A stretch of 7,229 nt of DNA, from the NCBI GenBank assembly GCA_023427125.1, contig JAEZBP010000525.1, positions 1-7,229 of the forward strand, in the 5' to 3' direction. The notes below the pieces were generated by a model. That model made no database searches. It was not told where the DNA came from and worked only from the letters and a program-made list of their open reading frames with translations. Each line of letters opens with the position of its first letter. Position 1 is the first letter of the stretch. The position numbers were made by a program, and so were the translations under genes. This document shows, one piece after another, positions 5,061 to 7,229 of the stretch. This DNA is from Pseudomonadota bacterium (GTDB lineage Bacteria; Myxococcota_A; Polyangia; Polyangiales; Sandaracinaceae).

Positions 5061-6266
5061 GTGATCGCGACCCTCGAGGGCGAGCGTATCCTTCTCCCTG
5101 GCATCGCCAGCGCGCACTCGCACGCGTTCCAGCGGGCGCTGCGAGCGCGCACCCAGCGAGCGCGCGGATCGTTCTGGAGCTGGCGCGGGCTCATGTACGA
5201 GCTCGCCGCCCGCATGACGCCGGAGGACGTCTACGATCTCTCGCGCTTCGCGTTCGTGGAGCTGGCGAGCGCGGGCGTGACCGCCGTCGGCGAGTTCCAC
5301 TACGTGCACCATCAGCCGAGCGGCGCGCCTTACGACGATCGCAACGAGCTCGCGAGCGCGGTCACCCGCGCCGCGCTCGACGCGGGCTTGCGCATCACCC
5401 TGCTGCGCGTGCTCTACCAGCGCGCGGGGCTCGGCCGCGCGATCGAGGGCGCGCAGCGCCGCTTCGTCGACCCGAGCCTCGATCGCGCGCTGGCCGACGT
5501 CGACGCCTTGGCGGCTCGCTGGGCGGGCGAGCCGCGGGTGCAGATCGGCCTCGCGCCGCACAGCGTGCGGGCGGTGAGCCGCGAGTGGATCGCCGAGGCC
5601 GCGCGCTTCACCGAGGAGCGCGCGATGCCGATGCACATGCACGTGAGCGAGCAGCGCCGAGAGGTGCGCGAGTGCCTCGCCGAGCACGGCCGCCGCCCGG
5701 TGGCGCTCCTCGACGAGCTCGGCGCGCTCGGACCGCGCTTCACCGCCGTCCACGCCACCCACCTCGCGCCGCACGAGATCGGGCTGCTCGCGCGCGCGCC
5801 CTCCTTCGTGTGCCTGTGCCGCACCACCGAGCGGGATCTCGGCGACGGCCTCCCGGCGACCTCGCAGCTCGTCCGCCACGGGGTGCGACTCTCGCTCGGC
5901 GCCGACAGCCACGCGATCAGCGATCCCTTCGAGGAGGCGCGCGCGGTCGAGCTCGACGAGCGCACTCGCACCGAGACGCGCGGCGCGAGCGCCGAGGCGA
6001 GCGCGCTCCTCGCCGCGTCGACCTCCGAGGGCTACGCGTCGATCGCGCAGATCGATCCAGGTGACCGCGTGGTGCTCGACGCGACGAGCCCCGAGCTCGC
6101 CGGGGCCGACGAGGCGCAGCTCGACGAGGCCGTCGTCTTCGCCGCGAGCCCGCGCTCGGTGCGCGAGGTGTGGGTCGCCGGCGAGCGGATCGTCGAGCGA
6201 GGCACCCACGTTCGCTACGCCGAGGCGCGCGCCGGCTTCGAGGCGGCCCTCGAGCGCCTGCTCTGA
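5061..6266 (+). CDS. hutF: Formimidoylglutamate deiminase, N-terminally short form
   Basis: This 401-residue amidohydrolase is predicted to convert N-formimino-L-glutamate to N-formyl-L-glutamate and ammonia in histidine breakdown. Diagnostic segments are HSHAFQRAL (19-27), SFWSWRGLMY (37-46), VGEFHYVHH (76-84), APHSVR (165-170), MHMHVSEQ (191-198), VHATHL (230-235) and GADSH (280-284). Aligned to Pseudomonas HutF as I remember it, metal ligands are His19, His21, His194 and Asp282. Catalytic Glu197 and His231 and substrate residues Tyr81, His167 and Arg170 are also present. Family members are about 450 residues, and their first HxH sits near residue 56 rather than 19. About 37 N-terminal residues, one half of the beta-sandwich, are thus absent, while the C-terminal half (about 335-385) is kept. 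An in-frame stop 12 bases upstream excludes a longer start, and no other upstream frame looks like the missing part. No other hut genes are in the window. Confidence 0.9.
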   Translation: MIATLEGERILLPGIASAHSHAFQRALRARTQRARGSFWSWRGLMYELAARMTPEDVYDLSRFAFVELASAGVTAVGEFHYVHHQPSGAPYDDRNELASAVTRAALDAGLRITLLRVLYQRAGLGRAIEGAQRRFVDPSLDRALADVDALAARWAGEPRVQIGLAPHSVRAVSREWIAEAARFTEERAMPMHMHVSEQRREVRECLAEHGRRPVALLDELGALGPRFTAVHATHLAPHEIGLLARAPSFVCLCRTTERDLGDGLPATSQLVRHGVRLSLGADSHAISDPFEEARAVELDERTRTETRGASAEASALLAASTSEGYASIAQIDPGDRVVLDATSPELAGADEAQLDEAVVFAASPRSVREVWVAGERIVERGTHVRYAEARAGFEAALERLL

Positions 6267-6288
6267 GGCGCTCGGGCACGTCGCCCTT

Positions 6289-6315
6289 CGGAGCACCGCG
6301 AGTTGTGGTGCTCTG
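6289..6315. terminator. Hairpin between the deiminase and sigma factor genes
   Basis: GAGCACC (6291-6297) and GGTGCTC (6307-6313) are perfect complements around a nine-base loop, and a G-U plus a C-G pair extend the stem to nine. It lies in the 73-base gap after the deiminase stop. There is no T tract, so it could be a weak terminator or a structure in the 5' leader of the sigma factor mRNA, ending 24 bases before its ATG. Confidence 0.35.
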
Positions 6316-6339
6316 AGAGGGACCTACTGGGGGGGAATC

Positions 6340-7143
6340 ATGGGGGCAGCCATCGAGGGGATCCCGGGCTGGGCGGCGCGAATCGAGTCGCAGCCTGCGC
6401 TGAGCGCCGACGTCGAGCTCGACCTGGCGCGGCGCGCCCGCGCCGGAGATCGCGAGGCGCGCGATCGCCTGCTCTCCGCCAACCTCCGCTACGCGCTGCG
6501 CTTCGCGAAGAGCCTCGCGCGCTACGGCGTCTCGGTCGCGGAGCTCACGAACGAGGGCGTCCTCGGCCTGATGGAGGCGGTCGAGCGCTTCGATCCCGAG
6601 CGCGGCGTGCGCTTCGCGACCTACGCGGCCGGCTGGATACGGGCGCTCGTGCTCGAGCGGCTGGTGCGCCAGAAGTCACCGATCGGGCACGCTGGCGGCG
6701 CGTTCCGCACGAAGTACTGGTTCGCGCTGCGCCGCGAGCGCGCCAAGCTGCTTCAGCGCGGCGTCTCGGGCGACGAGCTCACGCGCTCGATCGCGCACCG
6801 GCTCGGGGTGAGCGTCGCGACGGCTCGAGGCCTGCTCGGCGATCTCGACACGCGCGTCGCCTCGCCCGAGCCGCTCGCGTGCCCGCGCGCGGTCTCTCCG
6901 GAGCGAGCGGCGACCGACCGCGAGGTCTGCGCGAAGGTGCGGCAGCGGCTGCGCGAGGAGCTCGCGCGCTTCGACGAGCGCGAGCGCGCGCTCATCGCCC
7001 GGCGCTTCATGTCGGACGAGCCGGAGAGCCTAGCCGTGCTCGGCCGCGAGCACGGCGTGACCCGCGAGCGAATGAGGCAGCTCGAGCAGCGCGCGATCGA
7101 GAAGCTGCGCCGCGGCTTCAGCGAGCTCCGCGAGCTGGTCTGA
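6340..7143 (+). CDS. RpoH-like alternative sigma factor (sigma-70 family, group 3)
   Basis: This 267-residue protein directs RNA polymerase to a promoter subset. Region 1.2/2.1 is LSADVELDLARRARAGDREA followed by NLRYALRFAKSL (about 21-59). The core-binding region 2.2 is ELTNEGVLGLMEAVERFDPE (68-87). Regions 2.3-2.4 are VRFATYAAGWIRALVLERLV (90-109). Region 4.2 is LAVLGREHGVTRERMRQLEQ plus RAIEKLRR (231-258), with the HTH around 231-250. The overall order and the LDER-like FDERERALIARRF (211-223) resemble RpoH, and the length fits (E. coli RpoH 284). The RpoH box (QRKLFFNLR) is degenerate here, FRTKYWFALR (122-131), and region 2.4 lacks the usual EIHEYVLRNW pattern. Different promoters and possibly altered chaperone/protease control are inferred. 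ATG 6340 is preceded by a G-run rather than a standard Shine-Dalgarno site. Confidence 0.9.
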   Translation: MGAAIEGIPGWAARIESQPALSADVELDLARRARAGDREARDRLLSANLRYALRFAKSLARYGVSVAELTNEGVLGLMEAVERFDPERGVRFATYAAGWIRALVLERLVRQKSPIGHAGGAFRTKYWFALRRERAKLLQRGVSGDELTRSIAHRLGVSVATARGLLGDLDTRVASPEPLACPRAVSPERAATDREVCAKVRQRLREELARFDERERALIARRFMSDEPESLAVLGREHGVTRERMRQLEQRAIEKLRRGFSELRELV

Positions 7144-7159
7144 GCGGCCGAGCGCAGCC

Positions 7160-7229
7160 TCACGGGACGAGCGTGATCGGCGCGCCGGTTCCGTCGGAGC
7201 CGGGGCTGCCGCTCGCGCCGGGGGAGAAG
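7160..7229 (-). CDS. C-terminal end of a convergent gene (edge fragment)
   Basis: On the minus strand a frame is open from the window edge to TGA (7160-7162), giving 22 residues: Gly/Ser/Pro-rich, then TGAPITLVP at the C-terminus. This looks like a linker plus a terminal beta strand. It sits 16 bases past the convergent sigma factor stop, a natural place for a gene end. Too little is visible to name a family, and a chance open frame in GC-rich DNA is a real alternative. Confidence 0.4.
   Translation of the reverse strand, partial: FSPGASGSPGSDGTGAPITLVP

Overview
The window is very GC-rich, with strong third-position G/C bias that produces many long shadow ORFs. It carries short Asp/Ala/Gly-rich lipoprotein linkers, VWA-domain lipoproteins and an RpoH-like sigma factor. 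Together these suggest a myxobacterial (Polyangia/Sandaracinus-like) chromosome. This is inferred from style and gene content; no marker gene fixes the taxon. I see no mobile element, CRISPR array, tRNA or rRNA.

Layout, left to right. (1) 1-2159: two tandem, translationally coupled paralogues with von Willebrand factor A (VWA) domains. The first is cut by the window edge. The second is a complete lipoprotein with a MIDAS-type metal site. (2) 2254-3756: a compact plus-strand operon of a small three-helix membrane protein, a DCC-family (DUF393, DxxCxxC) thiol-disulfide oxidoreductase-like protein and a TetR-family repressor. It looks like a self-contained membrane/thiol-redox cassette with its own regulator. 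(3) 3765-4865: a LysR-type regulator reduced to its DNA-binding domain (minus strand), divergent from a type I methionine aminopeptidase. Between them lies a perfect 9-bp inverted repeat containing ATAC-N7-GTAT (also T-N11-A), the classical LysR-type operator. (4) 5061-6266: formimidoylglutamate deiminase (HutF, histidine catabolism) that lacks about the first 37 residues of the family but keeps all expected catalytic residues. It is preceded by a perfect 12-bp inverted repeat. (5) 6340-7143: an RpoH-like sigma-70 factor with a degenerate RpoH box and divergent region 2.4. At the right edge, a minus-strand reading frame ending at 7160 probably belongs to a convergent gene.

The most unusual part is 3765-4112: an HTH-only LysR remnant facing an intact LysR operator, with a tetR gene where the effector domain should be. 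The remaining genes fit known families. No wholly new system is evident, though the DCC/membrane/TetR cassette and the shortened HutF merit a second look. No stretch longer than 300 bases lacks a gene; the longest gap is 4866-5060.
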